From Lachnospiraceae bacterium (lineage in GTDB: Bacteria; Bacillota; Clostridia; Lachnospirales; Lachnospiraceae), in assembly GCA_015057435.1 (NCBI GenBank), contig SVEJ01000003.1, positions 38,393 to 102,392 of the forward strand: a DNA stretch of 64,000 bases. The letters run 5' to 3'. Positions 54,360 to 64,000 of the stretch are shown here, piece by piece. The notes below the pieces were generated by a model. That model did no database searches and was not told the DNA's origin. It saw only the letters and a program-made list of their open reading frames with translations. The position numbers and the translations under genes are program-made. Positions within the stretch are counted from its first letter, which is position 1. Every line of letters begins with the position of its first letter.

Positions 54360-55820
54360 ATGAAAAAAGGTCAGGTATTGGAAGGTGTAGTAGAACGCTA
54401 TGCTTTTCCGAACAAAGGATATGTGAATATAGAGGGAAGAACGATTAGTGTCAAAGGTGCAATGGAAGGTCAAAAGATTCGATTTTCCGTTAAGAAGCTT
54501 CGAAAAGGAGGCGGAGAGGGCAGACTTTTAGAAGTGCTTGAACGGGCTCCGTATGAGACGAAGGAACCTGCCTGTCCACATTTTGGTATGTGTGGCGGAT
54601 GTGCCTATCAGACACTTTCGTATGAGGAACAGCTTCGAATTAAAGAGGCACAGGTTAAGGCATTGTTGGATAGTGTTTTGCCGGAAGGTTCCTATGTATG
54701 GGATGGAATTAAAGGAAGTCCGGTACAAGAGGCTTACCGTAATAAGATGGAGTTTTCGTTCGGCGATGCGTATAAGGATGGTCCGTTGGCACTTGGTATG
54801 CATAAGAAGGGCAGTTTTCATGATATTGTAACGGTTGATTCCTGTACGATAGTTGACTCGGATTATAATCAGATCTTGCGTACGATTTTGGATTTTTATA
54901 CAGAGAAAAAGATTCCGTTTTATAAGAAAATGCAGCATGTAGGTGTGCTTCGTCACTTGGTGGTTCGCCAAAGTGCATCGAATAAGGATATTCTTGTGAA
55001 TCTGGTTACAACGACACAGAGCGGACTTTCCGGTCAGCATTTGGCACAGGATGAACTGGAAAAAAGCTTGTTCTTAGATGAGCTGATAGAAAAATTATTG
55101 TCCTTGTCGCTTCATGGTAAGATTGCAGGAATTCTCCATACACATAATGACAGTCTTTCGGATGCAGTCATTCCGGAAAAGATTGTGACATTGTATGGCC
55201 AAGATTACATATACGAGAATATTCTCGGATTGACGTTTAAGATTTCTCCGTTTTCATTTTTTCAGACTAATTCTAAGGGTGCAGAAGTGCTCTATGAAAG
55301 TGCCCGTTCTTATGTAGGTGAGACGAAGGATAAGGTGATATTTGACCTGTATAGCGGAACCGGAACGATTGCACAGATGTTGGCACCGGTAGCTAAGAAA
55401 GTGATTGGCGTTGAGATTGTGGAAGAAGCAGTAGAGGCTGCCAGAGAAAATGCAGCCCTTAATGGTCTTTCGAATTGTGAATTTATTGCCGGAGATGTAT
55501 TGAAGGTGATTGATGATATTGCGGACAAGCCGGACATTATTGTGCTTGACCCGCCAAGAGACGGAATTCATCCAAAGGCAATTGAGAAGATTATAGCCTA
55601 TGGTGTGGATGAGATGGTTTATATTTCGTGTAAGCCAACGAGCCTTGTTCGTGACCTGGAGATTTTGCAGGCAAGAGGATATCAGGTGGTTCGCGGATGC
55701 GCAATTGATCAGTTTGTCAATACATTGCATTGTGAGTCGATTGTTCATTTGCGAAAGGTAAAAAGCGGTTATGTTGGGAATGAACCTGAGATAGAATCAT
55801 GTGAATGTATCTACGGATAG
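54360..55820 (+). CDS. 23S rRNA (uracil-C5)-methyltransferase, RlmD/RumA family
   Basis: CPHFGMCGGCAYQTLSYEEQLRIKEAQV; FFQTNSKGAEVLYESA; LDPPRDGIHPKA; YISCKPTSLVRDL. Confidence 0.93.
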   Translation: MKKGQVLEGVVERYAFPNKGYVNIEGRTISVKGAMEGQKIRFSVKKLRKGGGEGRLLEVLERAPYETKEPACPHFGMCGGCAYQTLSYEEQLRIKEAQVKALLDSVLPEGSYVWDGIKGSPVQEAYRNKMEFSFGDAYKDGPLALGMHKKGSFHDIVTVDSCTIVDSDYNQILRTILDFYTEKKIPFYKKMQHVGVLRHLVVRQSASNKDILVNLVTTTQSGLSGQHLAQDELEKSLFLDELIEKLLSLSLHGKIAGILHTHNDSLSDAVIPEKIVTLYGQDYIYENILGLTFKISPFSFFQTNSKGAEVLYESARSYVGETKDKVIFDLYSGTGTIAQMLAPVAKKVIGVEIVEEAVEAARENAALNGLSNCEFIAGDVLKVIDDIADKPDIIVLDPPRDGIHPKAIEKIIAYGVDEMVYISCKPTSLVRDLEILQARGYQVVRGCAIDQFVNTLHCESIVHLRKVKSGYVGNEPEIESCECIYG

Positions 55821-55836
55821 GAAGGAGAAGGAAGAT

Positions 55837-56202
55837 ATGGATGAAAGAGAACAGTTGCAATTAGAAGTATTGCAAGAATTAATCAAGTATAGTGAAAAAT
55901 TAATTCCGGCAGTTTCTGCCATGATTGAAGAATTGCGTGGGAATGAACAATCAGACACAGGTGAATTTCTCAATGAAATTATCAATGGAATCAACTGGGA
56001 GATTGAAGTGTATAACCAATGTGCACCATTGTTGAGTGCGAGTAGCAGTTATATCGACCGTAAGGCAATGATAACAGCGGTTACGAATCTAGGACAGTCT
56101 CTTGGAAGTGGTAACAATCAGCAGGTTGCTGCTTGTTTGGAAGAGGATTTTCTGCCGTTTTTGAATAATCTTACACTCGCCGCCAAGGTGGTAGTGGGGT
56201 AA
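55837..56202 (+). CDS. Small helical protein of unknown function
   Basis: 122 aa ORF with RBS GGAAG. Confidence 0.55.
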   Translation: MDEREQLQLEVLQELIKYSEKLIPAVSAMIEELRGNEQSDTGEFLNEIINGINWEIEVYNQCAPLLSASSSYIDRKAMITAVTNLGQSLGSGNNQQVAACLEEDFLPFLNNLTLAAKVVVG

Positions 56203-56239
56203 GGGATATATTGTATGGCATGCAAAGGCAGAGATTGAT

Positions 56240-57025
56240 TTATTTGTAGTGGATGTTCGGCATCTGCACATCCAACGTTGTTGCAGCCATCTGCATCCAT
56301 TCCGGATTGGAAATCCAACGATCTCCTTTTTTCAGTACGTAGAATGGAGTATCCTGTTTTTCACTAACTGCAATTCTTACAATTGCAATTACGTCGCATA
56401 CAATAATGAATCCTAAAAATATCAAAGTAAGAACGATATTTTCCATGAACAAGCAAAAGTCGAAGAAGCCATGCTGTAACATTGGGAATAGTAATGCGAA
56501 AAATGTCCATAGCCAACATTTTCCGACCTGTCCTTTTACTTCGAATAATTTGGCATTTCCTAAGAAATATCCCATGAAAATTGCGAATGTACAGTGTCCC
56601 GGAACGGAAATGATAGCACGGGCAATTCCGGTTCCGAATCCGCTTTGTAATACATACAGAATATTCTCAAGCAAGGCAAATCCAAGAGAGGAAGCTACGC
56701 AATATACGATAGCATCGAAGCGGTAGTTGAATGCTTTGTTTTTCCAGATGAACAGACGAACCATGACCAATTTCCAAAATTCTTCTATTAATGCAACACC
56801 GAAAAATGCGTCAATGAATTTGTAAAGCACGCTTCCTTGCGGAATGATTAAGTCCATTCCTGCAGTTGCAAGTAGCTCACAGATGACAGTCGGAATGACG
56901 GAGAGCATGCCGAGTGCCATGACGCCTAGTACTAATCCGATTGGTTCCTTTTCAATTCGGTCACATTTGTATATTACAAACATTAAAAAAATAGCCGGTA
57001 AAATGGCGATGATAAGTAAATGCAT
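56240..57025 (-). CDS. PrsW-like membrane protease
   Basis: FFGVALIEEFWKLVMVRLF; FALLENILYVL; SVPGHCTFAIFMGYFLG. Confidence 0.85.
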   Translation of the reverse strand: MHLLIIAILPAIFLMFVIYKCDRIEKEPIGLVLGVMALGMLSVIPTVICELLATAGMDLIIPQGSVLYKFIDAFFGVALIEEFWKLVMVRLFIWKNKAFNYRFDAIVYCVASSLGFALLENILYVLQSGFGTGIARAIISVPGHCTFAIFMGYFLGNAKLFEVKGQVGKCWLWTFFALLFPMLQHGFFDFCLFMENIVLTLIFLGFIIVCDVIAIVRIAVSEKQDTPFYVLKKGDRWISNPEWMQMAATTLDVQMPNIHYK

Positions 57026-57248
57026 ATAGAATCTCCTCTTTTGTAATATTTAATCTTTCTGATGTCTATTATAGAATTAATTAATTTTATTCGCAAGAAT
57101 CGTTTCACATTTATTTCATGATATTTTAAAATAATATAAATCATTTGAATGTGCATCTTTATTTTGCCGAAAACTGTGTTATAATAGATGATTAGGTATA
57201 GATGAAGGAATATGCACAATAAGGTTATTTAATAAGTAGGAGGATACT

Positions 57249-58604
57249 ATGAAGATTATTATCGTTGGTTGTGGAAAGGTAGGATATACACTTGCACAAC
57301 AATTAGATGAAGAAGGTCATGATATTACAATTGTCGATACAAATGGTGCTAAGATTGAGAAGGCGATTTCTACGTTGGACGTGCAAGGTGTCGAGGGGAA
57401 TGGAACAACATTTAATGCATTAGATGAGGCCGGCATTAAGATGGCTGATTTGTTAATTGCAGTAACGGCACAGGACGAAGTGAATCTATTATGTTGTTTG
57501 ATGGCAAAAAAGACAGGTAATTGTAATACGATTGCGAGAGTTCGTAATCCGGAATATGTAAACGAGATGGATTATTTGCGAGAGGGATTGGGACTATCCA
57601 TGGTGATTAATCCGGAATTGACATGTGCGAGAGGCATTGCGAATCTGATAGAAGTTCCAAGTGCGTTGGATTTTACAACTTTCGGAAAAGGAAGAGCCAA
57701 TCTGATTAAGTTATCGCTTCCGGAAGACTTTGCGATGGATAACATGACTGTTATCGAATTTTCGAAAAAAGTACATGGGAAGACGCTTATATGTGCGATT
57801 GAACGAGACCGTGAAGTTATCATTCCGGATGGTAATACTGTTTTGAAAGCAAAAGATAAGATGTATGTTGTATTGCCACCGTCGGAACTTCATTCATTGT
57901 TGTCGAAGATTGGAATCAAAGCGAAACCGATTAAGAATGTTATGGTGATTGGTGGTAGCCGAATTGCGTACTACCTTGCTAAGAAACTAGAAGAGTCGAG
58001 AATTCGAGTGAAGATTATAGAAAGAGATTTCAAGCATTGTGAAAAAATGAGTGAGTTATTGCCACATACGTTGATAATCAATGGCGATGCGACAGATCGA
58101 CAGGTCTTGTTGGAGGAAGGAATTGACGAGGTAGATGCATTTGTTTCTTTGACCAATATGGATGAGGAGAATCTTGTGTTATCGCTATTTGCCAATAAAG
58201 TAAGCAAAGCAAAGATTGTTACGAAAGTGGATAAAGTTGCTTTTGAAGAGGTGATTGGCGAACTGCCGGTTGGAACAATTGCTTGTCCGAAGAATATTAC
58301 GTCGAAGTCGATTATACAGTATGTTCGCGGTTTGCAGAACTCATTTGGAAGCAATATTGAAACCTTGTATAGAATTATTGATGACCAGGTTGAAGTGATT
58401 GAATTCAAGGTGAATCAGGATTCCAAGGTCGTAGGTGTACCTTTGATGGATTTGAATCTGAAGAAGAACTTGTTGGTGGGTGCTATTTTCCGAAAGGGTA
58501 AGATTATTACACCAAGTGGTAAAGACAGGATTGAATCCGGAGACCGTGTTTTGATTATAACAACGCTAAAAGGTTTGGCGAATCTTTCAGATATTTTAGT
58601 ATAA
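57249..58604 (+). CDS. trkA: Trk potassium uptake regulator TrkA
   Basis: MKIIIVGCGKVGYTLAQQLDEEGHDITIVDTN; duplicated Rossmann and TrkA_C domains. Confidence 0.95.
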   Translation: MKIIIVGCGKVGYTLAQQLDEEGHDITIVDTNGAKIEKAISTLDVQGVEGNGTTFNALDEAGIKMADLLIAVTAQDEVNLLCCLMAKKTGNCNTIARVRNPEYVNEMDYLREGLGLSMVINPELTCARGIANLIEVPSALDFTTFGKGRANLIKLSLPEDFAMDNMTVIEFSKKVHGKTLICAIERDREVIIPDGNTVLKAKDKMYVVLPPSELHSLLSKIGIKAKPIKNVMVIGGSRIAYYLAKKLEESRIRVKIIERDFKHCEKMSELLPHTLIINGDATDRQVLLEEGIDEVDAFVSLTNMDEENLVLSLFANKVSKAKIVTKVDKVAFEEVIGELPVGTIACPKNITSKSIIQYVRGLQNSFGSNIETLYRIIDDQVEVIEFKVNQDSKVVGVPLMDLNLKKNLLVGAIFRKGKIITPSGKDRIESGDRVLIITTLKGLANLSDILV

Positions 58605-58640
58605 ATGATGCAGATGATTTCGGAGGAATAATAGACAACA

Positions 58641-60080
58641 ATGAATACGAGAATGATAGTTTATATGTTGGGATGGATATTGAATACGGTGGCTGCTATG
58701 ATGTTAGTTCCGTTTATGGTTTCTATCTATTATCATGAAGATAGTGGAAAGTATTTTCTTGCGTGTGCACTTGCGATGTTTACGATTGGTGTTTTGCTGA
58801 TTGCAAAGAAACCGGAGGATCGAGCGATATATGCAAGAGAAGGATATGTGATTACAGCATTGAGCTGGTTGTTGCTTTCGGTCTGTGGCTGTCTTCCGTT
58901 TTACTTGAGCAAGGAGATACCAGGCTTTACGAATTCTATATTTGAGTGTATTTCCGGTTTTACAACAACGGGAGCATCTATTCTTAGTAGTGTTGAGGAT
59001 TTGTCGCATTGTATGAATTTTTGGCGTTGTTTTATCCAGTTGATTGGTGGTATGGGTGTACTGGTTTTTATGTTGGCACTTATTCCGTTAACGGGCGGAC
59101 AGGATTTACATTTGATGAGAGCAGAAAGCCCGGGACCAAGTGTCGGAAAACTTGCTCCTAAAGTTCAAAAGACAGCGTATTATCTGTATGCGATATATTT
59201 TTCTCTTACAGCATTAGAAATCGTATGTCTGGTGATAGCGGGTATGCCGTTATATGATGCTGTCTGTACGGCATTTACAACCACGAGTACAGGAGGATTT
59301 GGCGTTAGGAATACTTCTATAGGGGGATATTCGCCGGCAATTCAGTATGTTGTATCAGTATTCTTGTTTTTTGCGGGAATTAACTACAATTTCTTTTTCT
59401 TTTTGATTATACGACGATTGAAAGATGCCTTCTCTATTCAAGAGGTAAAAATGTATGTGTTGATATTTGTAACTTCTACATTGGTGATTACATGTAATTT
59501 GAAGGGAAGTGGTCTTGCATTAGAAGAAAGCTTTCGCTATGCATTTCATCAGGTTGGTTCTATTATAACAACAGCTGGATTTTCTACAGCAGATTTTGAT
59601 ATATGGCCGGCATTGTCGAAGACGATACTTGTTCTTTTGATGTTTATCGGTGGTTGTGCAGGTAGTACAAGTGGTGGTATTAAGGTTTCGCGTATATTGA
59701 TTTATTTAAAGACATTTAAAAAGGAAATGAGTCAATTGTGTCATCCAAGAAATGTGAAGATTATAAAGGTGGATGACAAACCGTTGGCACATAATGTGTT
59801 GCGTTCGGCGAATGTATTCCTTACTGCATACTTGTTAGTGTTTGTGGTATCGCTCTTGCTAGTCAGTGTGGATGGATATGATTTTACAACCAATTTCACA
59901 GCAGTTGCGTCAGCGGTAGGCAATATTGGTCCGGGATTAGCTGAAGTGGGTCCGACGAAGAATTTTGATTTGTTTTCAGATTTTTCAAAATACGTATTAA
60001 TGTTTGATATGCTGGCAGGACGTTTGGAAATATTCCCGTTACTTGTATTAATGAATCCTGCAACTTGGAGAAAACAGTAG
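58641..60080 (+). CDS. trkH: Trk/Ktr potassium transporter TrkH
   Basis: ISGFTTTGASIL; IGGMGVLVF; TTTSTGGFGVRN; IGGCAGSTSGGIKVSRILI. Confidence 0.95.
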   Translation: MNTRMIVYMLGWILNTVAAMMLVPFMVSIYYHEDSGKYFLACALAMFTIGVLLIAKKPEDRAIYAREGYVITALSWLLLSVCGCLPFYLSKEIPGFTNSIFECISGFTTTGASILSSVEDLSHCMNFWRCFIQLIGGMGVLVFMLALIPLTGGQDLHLMRAESPGPSVGKLAPKVQKTAYYLYAIYFSLTALEIVCLVIAGMPLYDAVCTAFTTTSTGGFGVRNTSIGGYSPAIQYVVSVFLFFAGINYNFFFFLIIRRLKDAFSIQEVKMYVLIFVTSTLVITCNLKGSGLALEESFRYAFHQVGSIITTAGFSTADFDIWPALSKTILVLLMFIGGCAGSTSGGIKVSRILIYLKTFKKEMSQLCHPRNVKIIKVDDKPLAHNVLRSANVFLTAYLLVFVVSLLLVSVDGYDFTTNFTAVASAVGNIGPGLAEVGPTKNFDLFSDFSKYVLMFDMLAGRLEIFPLLVLMNPATWRKQ

Positions 60081-60088
60081 AATGATAA

Positions 60089-60128
60089 AAGAGGCGTGCA
60101 AAATGTGATTTTTGCACGCCTCTTTTCA
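60089..60128. terminator. Bidirectional terminator
   Basis: AGAGGCGTGCAAAA-TGTGA-TTTTTGCACGCCTCTTTT. Confidence 0.85.
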
Positions 60129-60150
60129 TAAAATGAATGTTGAAGAAGCA

Positions 60151-61410
60151 TTATGAATAATCGTTAAACAGTAATCCGGAATACTTCGATGGGTAATATG
60201 GGTTTGGATAATTCGTGTTCGTATTCGGATATGTAACAACTACTTTATCGATATAATGTAATGGATTCAGTGTCATCTTCTCTGTTGTTCTCGCAATATC
60301 TTTTCGGAATGACGAATTCTTCTCGTCGAATAATTCCTGAAGCTTTAGCGGATTGACATCTTGTTCCTGTGCCAGATAACCATCCTCGGTAATTGTAAGA
60401 CCTGCCGCTTCAATCTCGTTCTTGTGTCTGTTTGCAATTCCTGTTATATCACGGAACAGCTTGGTTGCTCCTTTTTGGTTTCCGTTGCGAGCAATATCAA
60501 CTAATTGATTATAGCTGTCTAAGAAGGTCTTAATCTGGTCAGCGGCTTTTCTTTCGTCCGGAACCAATCGAACTTGAATCGGTTCGTCACTCTTGGCAAG
60601 CAAGTCGATATCCACTGCGTGATTCAGTGAGATTCTATTACTGATTGAACTATGCAATGTATCATTAATATAAAATTCAGCGTTGGTCGGAAGTGATTCA
60701 ATGTGATCTATACCAAGCAAAGAAGTGATATCATCTTCTAAATAAGCTTCATCAAATTGGAAAAATAGGTCACCGTTATTCGGTTTTCCGATTGCTTCTG
60801 AGTGTAATACTAATGCGGTTGTGCCTTCAGATCGATTGTTACGTAATGCAGCTCTGATGCCGATATTGTTTTCATTGATAGAGCCTGCCAGATTGCGTAA
60901 CAGTTGTTGGTTAGTATCACCTTCGTTGACCTTCAATCGGAAGGTGTATTGATTGCGTCCTACTGCAATACCGAAGGAATAATCACCTTTTGGAATGGAT
61001 GCTTCATTCGAAGGGAAGTAGGTACCAACATTCGTCTGCGGTGTTGCGAGCGAGTCTACCTGAATCGATAGCTGTTCCGGCAAATCGCCGTAATTAGAAT
61101 TAACTAGGGATGCTGATACAACATGTTCGTTATCTGATACAGCTTTCATATGCGTCTGTTGCTCAGAACCCTCGCTAAGAAGTCGGCTTTCGGATTCTAA
61201 TGCCAAAGCTGCTTCTTTGATTCCAATGGCAAATGCCTGGTTCGCGTCAGAGAAGGTAAACTTATAGAATGGTGAATTCTGATTCTCTTTTACCATATTG
61301 TTATATACAGTTTTTAGATCGTTGCGTTTGTTCGCTTGAACACGCTGATTGTTGCGCGTTTGCGTAATCTGACTACTATAATAGTTGTACACATGATTCA
61401 GATTCAGCAT
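60151..61410 (-). CDS. Orphan FliD/hook-associated-like protein
   Basis: LPEQLSIQVDSLATPQTNVGTYF; FRLKVNEGDTNQQLLRNLAGSINENNIGIRAAL; KTFLDSYNQLVDIA. Confidence 0.5.
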   Translation of the reverse strand: MLNLNHVYNYYSSQITQTRNNQRVQANKRNDLKTVYNNMVKENQNSPFYKFTFSDANQAFAIGIKEAALALESESRLLSEGSEQQTHMKAVSDNEHVVSASLVNSNYGDLPEQLSIQVDSLATPQTNVGTYFPSNEASIPKGDYSFGIAVGRNQYTFRLKVNEGDTNQQLLRNLAGSINENNIGIRAALRNNRSEGTTALVLHSEAIGKPNNGDLFFQFDEAYLEDDITSLLGIDHIESLPTNAEFYINDTLHSSISNRISLNHAVDIDLLAKSDEPIQVRLVPDERKAADQIKTFLDSYNQLVDIARNGNQKGATKLFRDITGIANRHKNEIEAAGLTITEDGYLAQEQDVNPLKLQELFDEKNSSFRKDIARTTEKMTLNPLHYIDKVVVTYPNTNTNYPNPYYPSKYSGLLFNDYS

Positions 61411-61617
61411 ATCATCTACCTCCTTCCTTGGATAATGAACAGCATCTTTGAAATCGTGGAGTAGAAACAGTCCATTGAGTCTACTAACCCATGATTAAGA
61501 TATAATTACATATATTATAGTATATCGATAGACACCTGTCTATTAGCAATATGGATAAAATGTAATTACAGTTTTTGGAAAAAATATGCAAAAAAGTGCA
61601 TAAATATAAGAAAAATA

Positions 61618-61655
61618 GAAAAAGGGTAGGAACTATGCAGTTCCTTACCCTTTTT
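61618..61655. terminator. Bidirectional terminator
   Basis: AAAAAGGGTAGGAACTATGCAGTTCCTTACCCTTTTT. Confidence 0.75.
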
Positions 61656-61669
61656 AGCTCGTCATTATA

Positions 61670-62014
61670 TTATTGTGCCATCTTGTTAAGATCATTTTGC
61701 ATCAGTGCATAAGATACAATTCCTAAGCCGAAGAATGTAAGAATGATGTAAATGATACCGCTGTTGCCGTTTGTCGGAATTCCTCTTGAAGCCTTGGCAG
61801 ATTCTAATTTCTCACCTTGCTTATACATCCAGTAATATAAGTAAATGCTACATGTAACAAGCGATAGTAGGAATGCCATTCCTCCGGTTGTTCCTGTCGA
61901 GCGGGATGCATTATTCGTCTCGTCTGTTAAGCAGATGAACCAATAGATACCGTACAAACCGCATGTCAGAATAGTGAACAAGATGCAAAGTGCAATATTA
62001 CGTTCTTTTACCAT
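61670..62014 (-). CDS. DUF4234-like small membrane protein
   Basis: MVKERNIALCILFTILTCGLYGIYWFICLTDETN...YLYYWMYKQGEKL. Confidence 0.75.
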   Translation of the reverse strand: MVKERNIALCILFTILTCGLYGIYWFICLTDETNNASRSTGTTGGMAFLLSLVTCSIYLYYWMYKQGEKLESAKASRGIPTNGNSGIIYIILTFFGLGIVSYALMQNDLNKMAQ

Positions 62015-62155
62015 GATAAGTCCTCCTTTTGTGATGTGTTTTGGTGTATTATATAGACATTTTCTTTTGTTGTCTATTAGAAATACAGATTGCACATTGC
62101 AAAAGTTGCATGATAAAAAGTTGGATTTCTGAACATAGTTTTCACTATAGTGTTT

Positions 62156-63226
62156 TTATTTTTCGTTTGGAATAGTTTCGATACGAATAACCTCATCAAT
62201 TGTGTAGTCCGGTTTTGCCGGCATGTCTCCGGAAAAGAGTACGCCAATCAAGTCTCCGGTTTTGACATTTTTAAAGTCATCTGCCGTCGTTCCATCTTCT
62301 GTTTTCTTGGAGACATAGATTTTATCTGAAATGTTCCTTATCCAATACTTTATCTGAGGTTCTATGATCATGTAGTCAGCATTCGTTTCTATAATGCTTC
62401 CCTCAAAATACTTCGATGGTGCGTATTCATAATATCCTTCACAAATCTCATTTCCGTTGAAATTCCAAGTGATGTATTTTCCAATATTATCATATTGAAT
62501 TGTAATTTCTTCATCATCTATTCCGATACCGTATTCCTGGGAACTATCGTCCAAATAGATAATTTCCTTGACGTATTCCGGAATATCTTCTTTTCCGTTT
62601 TCTTCTTTCGACCATATCGTCTTTCCTGCAAAAGAAATTGTTTCAGTATCCTGATCTATTTCAATCCAATCAATATCTGTCGACCCGATACCCTCAACAG
62701 AGGTAAGAACTGTTCGCTTCATGTTGGCACTTAAAACAGTGTTGCCTCCATCTTTTTCGATTTGCATTTTCCACTGCATAGGTCCTGAGTAAGCCTTGTA
62801 TTGCTTGAATACAAAAAATAGGAATGTTTTATCCTTCTTCTCTATCTTGTATGCTGCCTGAATCTCCATCGCCTCACTATCTTTGATTGGAACAATTGGT
62901 ATATAAAGCAAAACATATCCGACTAGAACAACAAGCGCACATGATAAAAGCGCAACAAAAAATGTCTGAATATTTTGTTTCTTTTTAATATGATGTTTCA
63001 TAATATTAAACTTAGATTTGGTAATTGTTTTATCTGTTTTTTCCTGTGGTAATTCAGCGCATAGTTCTTCATATTCCCGTGTACAGTCTGCACATGTTTC
63101 AAGATGTTGTTCAACGGCCTCCTTTGTCACCGCATTTACAACATCATCATGATAAAGAGGAAGTAAATCTTGAACTATTTCGCATTGTAATTCCTTAACA
63201 GTATCCATTTCCTTTTTCATAACCAT
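62156..63226 (-). CDS. Anti-sigma factor with N-terminal zinc-finger
   Basis: CEIVQDLLPLYHDDVVNAVTKEAVEQHLETCADCTREYEEL; one TM; follows ECF sigma. Confidence 0.85.
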   Translation of the reverse strand: MVMKKEMDTVKELQCEIVQDLLPLYHDDVVNAVTKEAVEQHLETCADCTREYEELCAELPQEKTDKTITKSKFNIMKHHIKKKQNIQTFFVALLSCALVVLVGYVLLYIPIVPIKDSEAMEIQAAYKIEKKDKTFLFFVFKQYKAYSGPMQWKMQIEKDGGNTVLSANMKRTVLTSVEGIGSTDIDWIEIDQDTETISFAGKTIWSKEENGKEDIPEYVKEIIYLDDSSQEYGIGIDDEEITIQYDNIGKYITWNFNGNEICEGYYEYAPSKYFEGSIIETNADYMIIEPQIKYWIRNISDKIYVSKKTEDGTTADDFKNVKTGDLIGVLFSGDMPAKPDYTIDEVIRIETIPNEK

Positions 63227-63747
63227 CCGTCCTTCCTTAACTGTTCTGTTATCATTTTCTTTGCTCGGTGATACGTCACTCTTGCCCAACTTTCCGTTTT
63301 TGAAAAGAGATTAGCAATATCTGCAAAGGGCAATTCTCCAAAGACTCGTAGGGAAAACACTTCTTTATAAGGTTCATCCAAGGTGTGTAGCACGAAGTGG
63401 ATTTTTTTTGAGAAATCCTTTTCTGTAATCATTTGTTCAATCGTCTTGCCCGGAGATGATATATCTGCCATTTTCTCATCTTCCAAAACCTCGCGGTTTG
63501 ATTTCTTGCATTTATTAATCCAAAGATGTTTCAGTATAGTGCAAAGCCATGTATACAAGCTGCTTTTACCTTCAAACCGGTCTGATGCCTGTATTGCTTT
63601 TAAAAAGGTTTCCTGTGTAAGGTCTTGTGCCTCCGTATCATTTTGGCAAATGGACAATGCATATCGGTAAACCGCTTCGTACTCTGCCAGTAAAATATCC
63701 TCTGTCATTCCTTTGTTTGTTTTCACCTTACGCAAGTCATTCACCAC
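63217..63747 (-). CDS. ECF RNA polymerase sigma factor
   Basis: YRYALSICQNDTEAQDLTQETFLKAIQASDRFEGKSSLYTWLCTILKHLWINKCKK; ADIANLFSKTESWARVTYHRAKKMI. Confidence 0.93.
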   Translation of the reverse strand: MVNDLRKVKTNKGMTEDILLAEYEAVYRYALSICQNDTEAQDLTQETFLKAIQASDRFEGKSSLYTWLCTILKHLWINKCKKSNREVLEDEKMADISSPGKTIEQMITEKDFSKKIHFVLHTLDEPYKEVFSLRVFGELPFADIANLFSKTESWARVTYHRAKKMITEQLRKDGWL

Positions 63748-64000
63748 CTTTCTTTTGTCCTTTCAAACTGTTAGACAATCCAGTTAAAGAAACGTTACAA
63801 GTTTTTCTTCCTTACTATAAACCGATTTTCTGATAAAGTATAGGAAAATCATCTGTAGAGTATATTTTTTAGATATTAATTGAAAGAAATGTATATTAGT
63901 CAATGATGTGATACCACATTCTCAAAAATAGAAAAGTTGGTATGATACTATAAAAGTTAATGGATGAACAGATGACTGTTAGTCCTAATTCTTATTCCGC

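Overview
The window looks like a Gram-positive anaerobic, flagellated, spore-forming chromosome (Lachnospiraceae-like, from protein flavour only; taxonomy was not tested). It opens with a late-flagellar block: csrA, flaG, fliD, fliS, a FliT/FlgN-like gene, two flagellins and a PilZ protein. A large flagellin-glycosylation island follows at about 9.3-29.3 kb. It holds candidates for all six CMP-pseudaminic acid steps (pseB, pseF, pseI, pseH-like, pseC, pseG) and two Maf/DUF115 transferases. The most interesting part is a set of acyl-thioester genes interleaved with the pse genes: two KAS III-like enzymes, two carrier proteins, a FabG-like SDR, a DltA-like adenylating enzyme, an MBL-fold hydrolase, a formyltransferase and a damaged or recoded CitC-like gene. 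I infer an unusual N-acylated/N-formylated pseudaminic acid. The rest is mostly housekeeping: ABC transporter, SppA, SipL-like, HD-GYP, metK under a SAM-I riboswitch, BlaI/M56, DegV, rubrerythrin, split transketolase, RNA methyltransferases, TrkAH, an orphan FliD-like protein and an ECF sigma/anti-sigma pair. A second notable signal is a family of intergenic palindromic elements at about 31.75-32.17, 38.03-38.23, 43.36-43.52 and 50.54-50.83 kb. They share short motifs, and the hairpin stem sequences are swapped between copies while the flanks are kept. No rRNA, tRNA, CRISPR array, prophage or transposase was seen.
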